Source: Baylisascaris procyonis (taxonomy: Eukaryota > Nematoda > Chromadorea > Rhabditida > Ascarididae). Taken from it: a stretch of 64,000 bases of DNA. Made by a program: the position numbers and the translations under genes. Positions 1-12,479 of this stretch are shown here, in pieces; position 1 is the first letter of the stretch, and every line of letters starts with the position of its first letter. The stretch is taken from contig JAZARR010000164.1 in assembly GCA_037389465.1 (NCBI GenBank), forward strand, positions 1,849,001 through 1,913,000, given 5' to 3'. The notes under the pieces were generated by a model. It made no database searches. It worked only from the letters and a program-made list of their open reading frames with translations, and was not told the DNA's origin.

Positions 1-3000
1 AATGATTGCAGCAGAGAAATGGTCGCTAAATGTGTACGATCGAGATAACAATCTGGCAATCGATCCTGATGGATTGCTGTGCCAAAGTCGAGATCCACAA
101 AAATGGAATGGCGCTAGGTGCAATAGAGGTGTTTTCGGCAAAGGTAGTTCAGCTCTATTGTGGCGAAAAGATAAAGAAAAAAAGCTTTAATTCATGCAGT
201 TTCTTCTTTCCCCACCCCCATTCCTTTCAAAAAAGATTTTGCAGTTGCTTTGTTCATTGAAATATACCTTTTGTTCTCTTCGTTCCAAAATAAAGAATCT
301 CTCAACCACAGCATGGTCTTTGGGGTGCTGCTTTGAAGTGAATGATTGTCTTTGTGTTGCTTCTTCATAAGAGTATCTGCTCACAGATATTATGCTTAGT
401 TGGGTATTTGAAATTGGTATTGCACTTATAATCTTTGCACCTACATTCCATCTTCGCACATTTAGAGTTTGTTTTTTTGTAGTGCTGACTGAAGCGTCAA
501 CTAAAGTCTTGATTTCTAACGTTAGAATATCTATGAGCATCTGAGAGGATTTCCTTTGTTGATGCGTAATTGGAATTACGTTTATATAGAAAAAATTGAT
601 CACCGACTGACTTTCCACAAAAAGAACTAAAGCCACTTTTGTTCTAACTTCTAAGAGCTATCGATTAGAAGTCCCCTATGAGACAGAAAGTGGCTGGAGA
701 TAGGGAAGTAATGAGAATATGATTTTTAATGTATAATGCGATTGTAAAACCTTGTTAGGAGCATCTTTTTCTTCGATCCTGTTTTGAATCGAGGTCCTGT
801 CTGATTTCAGGAAAATATTATTACGAAGGTACAGTCACCGACGATGGGTTATGTCGTTTAGGTTGGTCGACCTCGGATGCCCTCCTTGATCTTGGTAACA
901 ATTGTTTTGCTTATTATAACAGTGAAGGCGGTATCATAAAGGCTATTTCTTCATTAAGCACACTGTTGAGTTCTATAAATGAAGAGGTTAATGCCAAATG
1001 TTAGTCTGTAAAAATCAAGGAGGGAGGGAAGAGGGGGGGTGAGGTAGAGGGAGCTTGTAGTTTCCGTTGGCAGAAAGCGCCGTTGGTGAAAAAAAAATTT
1101 TTTAATTTCGAAGAAAACAAAATATTCTAGAGGATGGCAAATTTCTCAAACGGATTCAACTTTCTGCATTTTCTGAGTTGCGCAAATGCGCAAATTTCTG
1201 AAATCATTCACTAATCTATCAAAAAGTTCCTTCCCGGCGTTCCTCTTGGGAGGACGGCTTAACACTTCGAAGTGTTGTCACCTCTTTCCCATCTGCTCAC
1301 CTTCCTATACCAATAGTTAATTTCTTAATTGCTCACTTGTTTGATGAATGCTATTTAAATTAATTTAAAAGTTTTGGAAATATGTGCGAACTAGGGTGGA
1401 TGTTCTTACAGTTTATAAGTCCACTACTGCTGAGATTTTAAAATGCAAATTTCTTGTGAACTCCGTTAATTGGTCTTGTTCTATTGTTGATCGGTCCCGT
1501 ATCTGTATTGCGAAAATCTTTCCTTCTTTCGTTTTCCGATCTCAAAGTCCTCTTCACTTCACAACTCAGGTGACTCTTTTTTCATTAGCTAGAAGGAACG
1601 TTGGATCGTGCGATAGTGTTGTTGCCAACGCTGTTATTGAATTTGAGAATCTGAAATCCAATTTAGAAGGGCACAAATTCAGGCACCGACAAGAATGGAT
1701 TCGGTTATGGTGGTACAGGAAAAAAGAGTACCAATAAGCAGTTCGATAACTATGGTACTTCGTTTACTCTTGGTGATACGATCGGTTGCTTGCTTGATTT
1801 GGATAAGGGCACAATGCTTTTCTCCAAGAACGGGAAAGTCTTGGGAAAGGCTTTCGATATTCCGCAGCATGTCACAAACGCACCACTCTTCCCGGCGGTT
1901 GTACTCAAGGTGTGTATAATTCCCCACTATTTTCTATTTTGTTTTCCTCTTCACTTTGCGAATGGAAACCTTGCCACTTATTTCCCATTCCCAGTGGGTT
2001 TCCTGCCATAAATAAGGTGTTAAAATTTTAGATGTTAATTTATTTCTCAAGCGGAAATCCTTTTGTGAGATGCTTTAGGAATCCGATTCCCTTAATTTTT
2101 GAGATATCTGTTGCTTGCAGTGCGTTATGCTCTTATGGCAGTTATTACATAATTTTCGATAAATGTGTCGATGACTGAATAGTCAAATTGCAACATATAA
2201 CTTATCTCAGAGGAGTGCTGAAGGAAAAAGTAAATTGGAACCATTTCAGATTGCAGATTGTGTGATAACAAGAAATGAGCACTGATTAGAGAGGGGAATA
2301 TGTGAACTCGATCAGGGGTGATCACACGATCTTGTATCCGAAGAGACGAAAGCCGAGGTGGGATAACACAACAGTTTTCGGAAATTTCTCTCACTATAGG
2401 CCCTCAGATTACCTGGTAACTGTAACGTTTTATTGTTGGTTTGTGCCAATTGAAGCTTATTATCATTCTTATCTTTGTTTTAGAATGCCGAAATCCGTTT
2501 CAACTATGGTGCAGAGCCGTTTAAATCGCTTCCCGAGGTGAGTGTAAAGCTTGTTTCGGTCGACGTAGTGATCCATGTCTTACTTTATGACTTCAGATAA
2601 ATCGTCCGGGAATTGCAAAGCTGCTGAAGTCATTTCCATGCCTATGCCTGTTTAACTTAAAGGCTGACAAAAGGTAATGCAGACGCATGTGAGCGGAAGC
2701 ATGTTTGAATTTGAACAGTGCAAATTTCGATGTTTACAAGTTTTAATTGTCTCGTCTTGCAAATTATCTTGCTTTCTTCAAACTGTTAAATGACATCTAA
2801 AAAAATTTGTGACCTGGGAATGGAGATTTTATACCCTGTGTAAACCACAGTTGTTTGCAATTTGCATTCATTTGGTGTCATTCCAGTTGCTATTCTTTCT
2901 TTTTGCTGTAAAATTCTGCTACCTGAGTTCCAAAAACTGCAATTCAGATGCCGTTTCATTGTAAGCGATCATTGAATCCCGTTCAGTGAAGGAAAGAATC

Positions 3001-6000
3001 AAGACATAGGTCACCATTTTATCGTAGCAATTGCAGAAATAATTTTTTTGCTTAGAAGAGGATTGAAATTATTCAGCCCCTCTCCCTCCCCCCCCCCCCG
3101 CCCCACCATCTTTCGTCCCACTATCCTTTCATCTGGTGCGAGCTGGAAAATCTTCACTCGTAGCGAGTAAAATATGCTACTAAAATTCAAACATCGTCAT
3201 TCGAGATTTAAAGGTTTTTGGCCCCTCTTCTTCGAACTCTTGATTCCAATTTCGTTAGGTTTCATGTTGGAACTCCTTTTTACCTCTCCATGGAAGTTTT
3301 TTCTCACTGAATGATGCTGCTTTGAGGGTTATACTGGAATCAGTTCGGCGCCGGCGGATTGTGTGATGGAGTCACCGAACGGAGGTAGTGCCACGATAAC
3401 AGCGAAGAAACATGCTGAGCCAAATGCTCCCGCTTGTATCATTATTGAGCCCACCAAGGAACTTGCTGAACAGACAAACACGCAGATTGAAACATTTAAA
3501 AAATACCTCGAAAAGCCGTCTATCAGGTTCTTGACCTTTATCGTTTAAAAGCTTACTTCGAGGAGGAGCGCAACTGAGGGTTATCTCTGCTAACGGCTGA
3601 TTTAGCATTGAAAGTTTTATTTTATCTGTAAGAAATATTCATTCTTATTTGATGAATAAAGTTTCATATTGTTAGCTAATTCGCAAAACAATATTAATTA
3701 TAGGAATGCGCTTGTTATTGGCAGTGTTCCAGTGGGCGAGCAGGTGAGGATGATTTCAGCCGGTGTTGATATAATAACATGCACCCCTGGACGTCTCGAG
3801 GATTTCATTCAAAGTGGCAAAATTTCACTTTCGAATGTTCGATTCTTCATTTTAGATGAAGCTGTTAGTTCTTTTTTAATTGCTTTGTTTAGTTGATATG
3901 TCACCTTTTGAAAGCGAATAATTGGAGGATTGAAGTGGGGGAAGTTTGAGTATCATAGGATTCAATCTATGGGAATCGATAAAGCTTTTTTAAGAAATGT
4001 GAGCCAGAGGAGATGGTAGTCTTGGAAAGATTTTCTAGTCATTCTTTGTTACATAAATGCTTTTGAACGTTTGAATTTTTTAGACCAGGTGGAATTACTT
4101 GAATCATTCGTTTCTAAAACATTCCTGAATGTTTATTCGTATTCATAAGTTACACGCTCTTCTTTTTTTCCTACCACTTCTCCACTTTTTTTTTCGGACC
4201 TCGCTGGGGGTCGACTGAATCTATTGTCTATTGAGTGGCATCGCGAAGGTGTTTTTAAACCTGTTTTCGTCAGGATGTAACGGACAAATGAAAGCACTAA
4301 GTAGCGAGGGCATTTTTATCGGGGTCGGACGGTAATGCACAAGCAGTGCAGATTTTTACGTGTGTTGATTTCCACATTTGCAAAAAGAACATCGGCTTCC
4401 TATTTACTTTCTCTTATCAGTCCATCTCCCTCAGGCTTAACTCTCTTCTTCATAACGTCTTCTGATTACTTCGAGAAACCACGTAGTAGTTCGTATTTGT
4501 TGTTGTGCAGTTCCGTTGGGCACCTCATTGTTCAGAGTAACGGTTACTTGCGGGATATCTGTATGTATCGCTACGTACAATGTGTCACTCTGCAGACAGT
4601 CTTATAATGCTTAAATCTCTTGTTTATTTTTATACCTTCATGGCCGTTTTTATTTCTTTGATTTGTGTCATTCACAGAGTGCAATTTCATCATCACTTAT
4701 ATATGATTGCCGAAAAATATCAGTTCCTTTCATTTGCGCATGGCGTATTTCGATTGAGCTATGTAAATTGTTTGAAGGATTCTTTGGTATCTGCCAAAAC
4801 TCACCTTCCGACGATTGAACGGATTCATGCAGCGTTGCCGAAGATAACGGCTTCCGGAGATCGCCTTCAAATGATCGTCTGCTCGGCTACGCTGCACAAC
4901 TTCGACGTGAAGAAACTAGCGGTAATAGTTCCATCTCTTTATTCGTTGTTCCTTCTTGAATTAAAAATGCGAGTTGATGGCCAATTTTGAAGACTCGAAT
5001 ATAAGGGAGGAAAGGGCTGATTTCCTAAGGGCATTTCCTAACCTTTTTTGTTACGAGGCACTTCTGCTGCGGTAGAAATCTTAATTGGTTGCCGTTTCAC
5101 TAAGGCGGCGAGAGATTGTTTAGTTGAAAGGTAGAAAACAGTGCGAAAGGGGGAGGGGGAAATCAGATTAACAGTGTGCACCTCGTTTTCGAAATTGTTT
5201 AATATATCTAGGGAAGGTAAAATGCAAACGGTGAAAAAAACATAAAGGAAAATTTGGGATTGCCACGCTCGATACATTTGGCTCCCTTCGAAAAAATTTT
5301 CTAACCACGGCCAAGGGAGAAAGCAAAGTTAAGTGATGTAGGTATCGCCAATTTATGACCACATCTCCATCGGGCTATTCCTCATCGACCTTTTTCTGAC
5401 TAGTTCTTCCTTGCATTGCTCTCATCGTAGTGGGAACTGATCTGTGTACTTCCTCCTTTTTATGAACATGTTGAACATTTGTCGTGGAAGGGCTTTCACT
5501 CAAACGCCTACGCAGCAGGATTCAACTGCTTGTAACTGAAGATGAAGATGAAGATTCGATTATGAGTGTTATCTATAAAAAAGTACTGAATATTGCTAGA
5601 TGTGAAAAAAGGGCTGTTAAGGCTACTTTTCCTCAGGCAGTAGTCAAAAATATTCATTGAGGGGCTTTTCCTCAGGCAGTAGCCAAAAATATTCATTGGG
5701 GGGAGGGGGGGAAGGAGGGAGTGGGGTAAGACCTGTCGTTGTGGCAGTTGCGCTTTACTTTTACAAGATTTTCTTCCTCTTACTATCCCTGATCTCTGCT
5801 CTGTTCTGCTCAAACGCTGTTCAAAATTCCGGCGTGTGGTGGTCAAATCCCCTTCCTCTCTCTTATGACTTCATTTCTGTATACATATGATCTGATCTAA
5901 AAAATTGAATCACAATTTTGACACCATGTTCAGAGAATTCAATAACAGTATTATCGTTTTATCATTGTGCTCTCGCGTAATGTACTCATTTTAGTGCTTA

Positions 6001-9000
6001 TACGCATTTTGTTTGATAGAGTTGGGTCCCAGTTGACTGTATGGATCAGTTATCTGGCTCTCTCTTGTTCACTTCACTGTCACTAGCTTTCTGCACTTCT
6101 TTGTCGTCATGCCTGTTGAGCTTAGCAAAAGCCGGTCCCTCCCCTCAGACTGCCTTACTTTCAGGACAAGATGATGCATTTCCCGCAATGGGTAGATCTC
6201 AAAGGACAAGATACGGTACCCGACACTGTGCACCACGTCGTCTGTATGGTTGATGCAAAGAACGACAGAATGTGGATTCGTATTAAACCACAAGAAAGGA
6301 TTCAGGTTGTCGTTTTTTGTTTTCATCTAGTTGTAGTGTTTGAAATTTTCAGTGGCCGCCCCTCGCCCATCTTTATTTTTTACTAATTTGAAAATTTCAC
6401 TGGCCACTCATCTCTCTGCATTCTCTTCGCATCTCTTCCACTTTATGTTCCGACGGAAATACGGGTCTTTAAGTTGTCAAGAATATGATCACTTTCCTTC
6501 CGCCGCATATTTTAGAAAACTGTCGTGGGCGACCAAATGTGAGATTTGATCATACACCAATTACGTTTCTGATAAGCTTGCAATATGTAGGTTTTTGAGG
6601 CATTCACCTAATTCAACAGCGGTTTGTTTACCTGTCTTCTGCCGACTTACTTGTTTTTTCTCTTCGCCCTAATCTTTCGATGCAAAAAAAAAAAATGATT
6701 TCTGTCCTCACTATTGTTTTATACCCTTGCATCGCACGTTAGTTACCGTTTTTGAATAAGCAACTTTTGTTGTAGACGGACGGTATGCATGTTAATGATG
6801 AGATTCGTCCAGGAAGTGAATATCCGGAAACGATATCTGAAGGGACGAAAATACTGAAAGGAGAATACGTACTGAAGGTAGAGTTTGTTGATGCTTTTGA
6901 AGGGAAAGAGCCAGCAAGATATTACGGATGGTCAGCACTTGGAAGTACAGGACTCGTTTCCATGCATTTTGATTTAAAACCGTGTATTGGGAAAAGACAA
7001 GGTGGATTCGTCCGAGCATGTGAAATGCAACCGCACCGTTCTGTGTGCTTCATGCGAGATGCTAAAAAGCGAAAAGGAAGAGTCAAAAAGTGGAAGCCTC
7101 GAATTGGTTAAAATTTAAATACTCTGTGTTGGATAGGATGGTAGAAGATGGGAGATCAGAGATCCGCAGAAATTCCTCCAAAGTTTTACAAAAATTCTTT
7201 TGAAATGTTTCAAGGCGCGAATTTTCGGAGAGGCAAAAAAATTTAACCTCTCAGGCCATCAAGCTTCTAAAAAAGTTCAAAAGAGTGAGGTCGGGGTCTG
7301 AAATGTTGGTTCCGTCCTTCAATTTCCGAAATTTTCAGCTTTCGATGCACATCAGGGCATGTGCTTTCACATTGTTTGATAGAAACTTTTCTACTCATTA
7401 TTTGTTTACGTTGCTTGTCAAGAGGTGAAAACGTATGGGAGAGGGAGGGGAATAGACAGAGTCATTATCACTTAGTGACAGATGAATTTAAGTGCCTACC
7501 GACTCACAAAATAATTAATGCTCAAATGGAAAATATTATTCATCAATCAAAATGCTGTTTCGGCGGAAATTCTTTTTATAATAAAATAAGTTCGCATTTC
7601 AGGCCATAAGGCAGCATAACATGGACCAGGGAATCATTTTCTGTCGTACAAAACTCGATTGCGATAACTTAGAAAGATTCCTCAATAAACGTGCTCCTGG
7701 TGTGATATTATTCGTTTCGTCTTTCTTTCAATACAAATATTTTGACGTTGAAGTAATGAAGAGTGCAAGGAAATATTTTGCTGTGTTTCTGAATTTTCAC
7801 TGATAGTGAACAACGAAGAAATTTGTGAATTCAGGTGTCATTTCTTGAAAAGTGGAAAAGATAGAAAGGAGGTAAAAGGAGAAACGATATCTGCAAGTAA
7901 ATTTTCACATGCAGTGTTCTTCTTTGAATCATATGTATTACCTGATAGATGCACCCTTTCCAAACATCGTTATATCATACGCACTATGAATGAAATAGAG
8001 AACAGAAATTGAGTGATTAATGATATGTTTCTAACTATTCATCAGGGTTGGCAGTTGCTTAACATTATTTGCTCTGCTGCGAAATCCATAAGTACATGAA
8101 GAAATTTCCAAAAACACAGTTTACAAACATCGCATAGCGCATATGTTAATTTTTAATTCAAGTTGTCGATGTGACTTGTGTCATTGAATATTCAACGCAG
8201 CTTCCTTGAATTCTTTATGAAGTCTGATATTGGATGGAGTGTGAGTTGTGTTGAATTGCAGATCTCACTTGCACATGTCTACACAGTGATCGACGACCTG
8301 AAGAAAGGACTAGAAATTTTGATATGTTCAAGGTTAGCGTTATTTCTATTGGAGGAAGTGGATAAATTGTTTCAAGAGGCATTCCATTATCAAAATAAGT
8401 CCAGAATGCACTTACATTAATAAATGAGAATCTTGATGGGGTTCTTCAAGTTGTTTTGTGAAGTGAATCAACCCCTCTGAATATATCTCATTTAAAGAGG
8501 AGGCATGAGAACACAGGAAGGACAATCCAAATAGATATTCTTTGAATAAAAAGTCAAGACTAGATATGAAGCACTGTTTTTTTCATCGTAACGAAGGGAG
8601 GCAAGATTAACGCACCGCTGTAACTGGTACGTTTTCTTAGTTGTCAGAGCGGTGATTTCGGTTTATGCAACCTCTGAACAATTGCGTTCACTCGAATACA
8701 TGAAACTGTGATAGATGATTGTGGCACCATTTTTATTTTCTTTTTAAGAAGTGTTGAATGAAATTTTGGTTTTTTTTTTTGAATACTGTTTTTTTATGTT
8801 TAACCGTGACGCATAATGTCATGAATGTTTTTCATTTTACAGACTGCGTAGCTTGCAATGTGAAATCCTTGTTAAGATGATAGTCTTGAGTGATATTTTC
8901 TCTAGAGAGGGAAAGTTCGCTTCCTGATCTGCACGGACGTTGCTGCACGCGGTATTGATGTTCGTGGAGTGCCGTTTGGTATGTTCATTTTTTCACTCAT

Positions 9001-12000
9001 TTTTGCATACCTTTAATGTAAGTGTCTCATCCCGTTTGTTCGTTCGATTAGCACTAAAGATTTTTTGAATTTCCATTCAATTGTTAATTCTTACTTTGTT
9101 TTATTTTATAGTCATATTTGAGTACTATATTAATGACCTCAAAGAAATGTCGCTGCATAATTAGACGCGGTAAGAAAAATTCATCACGGCGATAGTATTG
9201 GCGGATTGCAAACCGACAGTTGTGCAGTTTTTTAACGGGAAGCAGTACTACTCTATTGTTAGAGCGCTACAGTTGAGAGTAAATTCGTCCATATGGCACT
9301 GTTCGACCTCCCATCATTTGTTCGCTTTTCGTTTTTGAGGATGGCCATTGTATGGAATGATGGCTACTTGCAAATAAGCGGTTGAAGGACCTGATAATTG
9401 GCTGCTTGGAAAATTGTATGATTAGTTGAAGGATTGAATTGGTAATGCAACACAGTGTTAGGTATCTCTCTCTTTATGGTATATTAGTTTGGAACCATCA
9501 AAAATGATGGATGTTAAAGAGTATGTAAAACTGTCGTTGAAATAGATTTTGTAAGTTCACTGGATTGCATGCCAACTGAGTAGGCCAAAGGCAGTGAATC
9601 CGATCGGAAGACATCAGCAATTTTTAGAAGCAGTCGGTAATCCGTAATTTTTTTTCCGCTTACTATCCGTAAGCAGATGTACAACGTGATTATTATATTT
9701 TATCAGGCTGGCAGCTGATTGGACGAATATTACCTAGAGTAGTTTTGAAATATTCGGATAAATCTACGTATGAGCCAGTATTTTTGATTGCTTCCACATT
9801 ATTGGCATTTAAAAAAGAATTTTTTTATTTGCTGCTTTCTGAATTATCTTAAAGCTACGGTTGTTGTTAGAGATGACTAAGAGCAGGTTTGTATTGTTTC
9901 TGGCTTTATTTTGCATATAGAATGATGCTTTCAGTAATCAACGTAACACTACCAGATGAGAAGGCCAATTATCTTCATCGAATCGGCCGCGTTGGTCGTG
10001 CAGAACGGTGTCTTATAGTATCTTTGCTCTTATTTTCATACGGATCATAAGCAAAAATACAACGAACTTTTTGGGTGGAGGTGAAGGGAATGGTAAAGAA
10101 AGAAGAGAAAAAGCACATCATTCAGATGTGTGATTCAAACGACTGCCAAAATACTTATAAGTTTATCAAAAATCCGTTCGTATCGTTAGTGTCTAAGTAA
10201 GGAAAGCTTTATAACTGCACATCTCTTGCATATATTGGTGACGGTTAGTGAAGGTAAGTTTGGGATGTTGCGTTCCAAATTTTTCAACATGTAAAGAATC
10301 CTCTTCCTCTTTTCTCTGTTGTCTACCACAGTTTTGTATCGCTTTCGTTGTGATCGGTGCAAAAAGTTCCATCATTCTCCGTCCTGTTTCTCGTTTCAAA
10401 ATTTTGCAAACGTTTAAACTCAATTAAGCTAAAAGAGGATTCAAGAGCGAGTTGGTATCTCACAAAAACTCATAAATCGACTTATGGAGTCGTTGGGATG
10501 CGTTTTTGATCCGCATTTCAAAGGTCGACGGCAACTAATGTATTGGCTCTGACCCTCCGGTTGGTCAACTTAGTCGAGGATTGAAATTCCCTTTTTCGAA
10601 ATATCCTTGCGTAAGCACTTTAATAGCCATCAGAACCTTTTTTTTGTTTTAATTCATGCAGAGATTTTGTCTTAATTATTGGTTGTTACTGTTTGTCGCC
10701 TTCTCACAGGAGAGGTGACTTATGTCGATATTTAGATATGCCTCAAGCCTAAGGTTGAAAAACGATTTATGCGCTTATCGTTTGATATGGTATCTATGTA
10801 GGCGATCGATTAGATGAACCGTTATAAAATTTTGCAGATTATACAGCTAACCGTAAATGAATGACCATCGCTCGACTCCTTTCGAATAGACTGTAAAAAT
10901 TGATATGGTTGACAGTTCCTCTTTTGTTGTTTATCTTCTGAACAAACAAGCACCCAAAATTATGCTGGAGAAGTGGGAAGAATCGATTTTTAAATATGGG
11001 GATCGTTGTGATTTCAGGATGGGTTTGGCCATCTCATTGGTATCGTCTCATCCCGAGAAGGTATGGTATCACAAGTGTCCGTCGCGTGGCCTGCATTGTA
11101 GGAATACAGCTCTTACAACACAGCGCGGTTGCGCCATCTGGTACGATGAGCCTAAGGTTAATTTTATATTGGTGCTATAAATAATGGAAAACTGAAGCAG
11201 GAGCCCTCTAATCGAGTTTGTTGAAGCGAATTTTGTTCTGTTGAAGAGAGCGCATGTCAGCTTCTTCAAATATTCAGTCTTTGTGTCTTGGATGTTGACA
11301 TCTGCCCAGTTAGTTGGGTTAGTAGGTGGCAAGACTACTTAAGCTATCGGCCCAAATTCGGTAATCGGTCAGTTGGTAGAAATTCAAAGTGATATCATCT
11401 TAGTTTCGTGTTCAAATTACATTTCACAAAATTTTTTATTTCCGTGTGGAAAAGGGCATTGACCTTTTTTGTTACTTTTTTGTGTATTTTTATTCTGTTA
11501 ATTTTTTTTTCCAGCTGCTAGAAGATATCGAGGAACATTTGGGAGTGACTATTCCACAAATCGATACGGATATGGTGGTGCCGGTAGATGAATTTGACGG
11601 CAAGGTCGTCTATGGCTCGAAACGAACCACATCAGGTAATGCAAACATGTTTTTTTTGAGATGTGGTAGTTGTATTTGCTATTGAAAAATTTCGCTTGTT
11701 CTATTCATGTAGAGCATTCGGAAGAGCTTGATTAGATTTACTTGCCCAGGCGTCTAAGTAAGTGATTCACTGTATAACATCGAGGCGTCCTGAGCTATGG
11801 AGTTGATATAATATGGACTGGAGCAGCACTGATATAGGAAAGACAGAATGGTTTGTTTGCTTGAGTTGCAACCATATTTCACCGTTCTTTGGGTGAGTTC
11901 GTCTGCTTCCCTATGTTGTGTTTTTCTCTAGTTATGTTGGCTCTAAATTGCAAAAAATCTCCTACCAACTTATGCCTTACTGGAGAAGGAAACATAGGCA

Positions 12001-12479
12001 AGAAATCTTTATGGGATTGCAATAAGTCATAAAGTAATAAGCTATCCATGCTTATTAGATGCATATGTTCATAATTTTCTTTTTATGAAAAAAATGGGAT
12101 AATTGCTAAGTGAGCGATGGTACGTGCATAAATGTTATATTTCGAAAGATTTGGGGTAGTAGTAGTGCAACCAACTTCGCGAATGAAGAATTATGACAGC
12201 CATGAAGAATTACATTTGAAGCCCCCGATGAAATACATTCAAACAAACACCGTTTGTTGCGATTCCGGGCGTCGACAATTCATTCTAGTTTAATAGTAGT
12301 TTCTATGTTTATAGCTTCGGATTGTGTTTATTCGTGTGGAGTGTTGTTCACTTTTAGGTGCAATGTATAAGGGACATGCAGTTCAGCTGTCAGGAGCGGT
12401 TGCTCAATTGGCCGACTTGGAACGCTCGTTACAGCTGTCTTATCTGAGAATGTTCACTCCAACTGCGAAGGCAAAGTAA
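1..12479 (+). CDS. DDX1: ATP-dependent RNA helicase DDX1 (5' end outside window)
   Basis: DEAD-box RNA helicase with a SPRY insert; known metazoan roles are the tRNA ligase complex, RNA transport and double-strand-break RNA clearance. Sixteen exons are seen: 2-143 (left edge uncertain), 811-894, 1683-1909, 2484-2537, 3327-3526, 3704-3863, 4778-4921, 6165-6305, 6776-6877, 7603-7699, 8262-8332, 8906-8978, 9935-10007, 11018-11156, 11515-11635, 12358-12479 (TAA 12477). They join in one frame of 650 codons with the stop. SPRY residues fill exons 1-4. Helicase motifs follow in order: EPTKELAEQ (Ia), TPGRL (Ib), DEA|D split by the exon 6/7 junction (II), CSATLH (III), IIFCRT (IV), TDVAARGID (V), [11 protein letters not shown] (VI), and the DDX1-typical tail [10 protein letters not shown]. 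Human DDX1 is 740 residues, so about 90 N-terminal residues, including motif Q and Walker A, lie left of the window. Exon 5 uses a GAG acceptor and exon 7 an AAG acceptor. Identification is firm; exact boundaries are inferred. Confidence 0.93.
3084..3106. repeat. Poly-C tract in a DDX1 intron
   Basis: A C-rich run with ten uninterrupted C residues followed by GCCCC lies in the intron between DDX1 exons 4 and 5. It is about 220 bp upstream of the exon 5 acceptor. It is one of many short G/C-rich homopurine or homopyrimidine tracts scattered through non-coding parts of this window. Confidence 0.8.
5627..5699. repeat. 39-bp tandem duplication in a DDX1 intron
   Basis: Two near-identical copies of a unit beginning TTTTCCTCAGGCAGTAG lie at 5627-5660 and 5666-5699, a period of 39 bp, with one T/C difference between the copies. 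They sit in the intron between DDX1 exons 7 and 8. A G-rich run (5699-5725) follows directly. A recent local duplication is the simplest explanation. Confidence 0.85.

Noticed and set aside
4335..4990. Long open frames in and before DDX1 exon 7 suggesting a separate gene
   Set aside because: Only 4778-4921 is conserved and it fits DDX1 exactly; the rest is intron.
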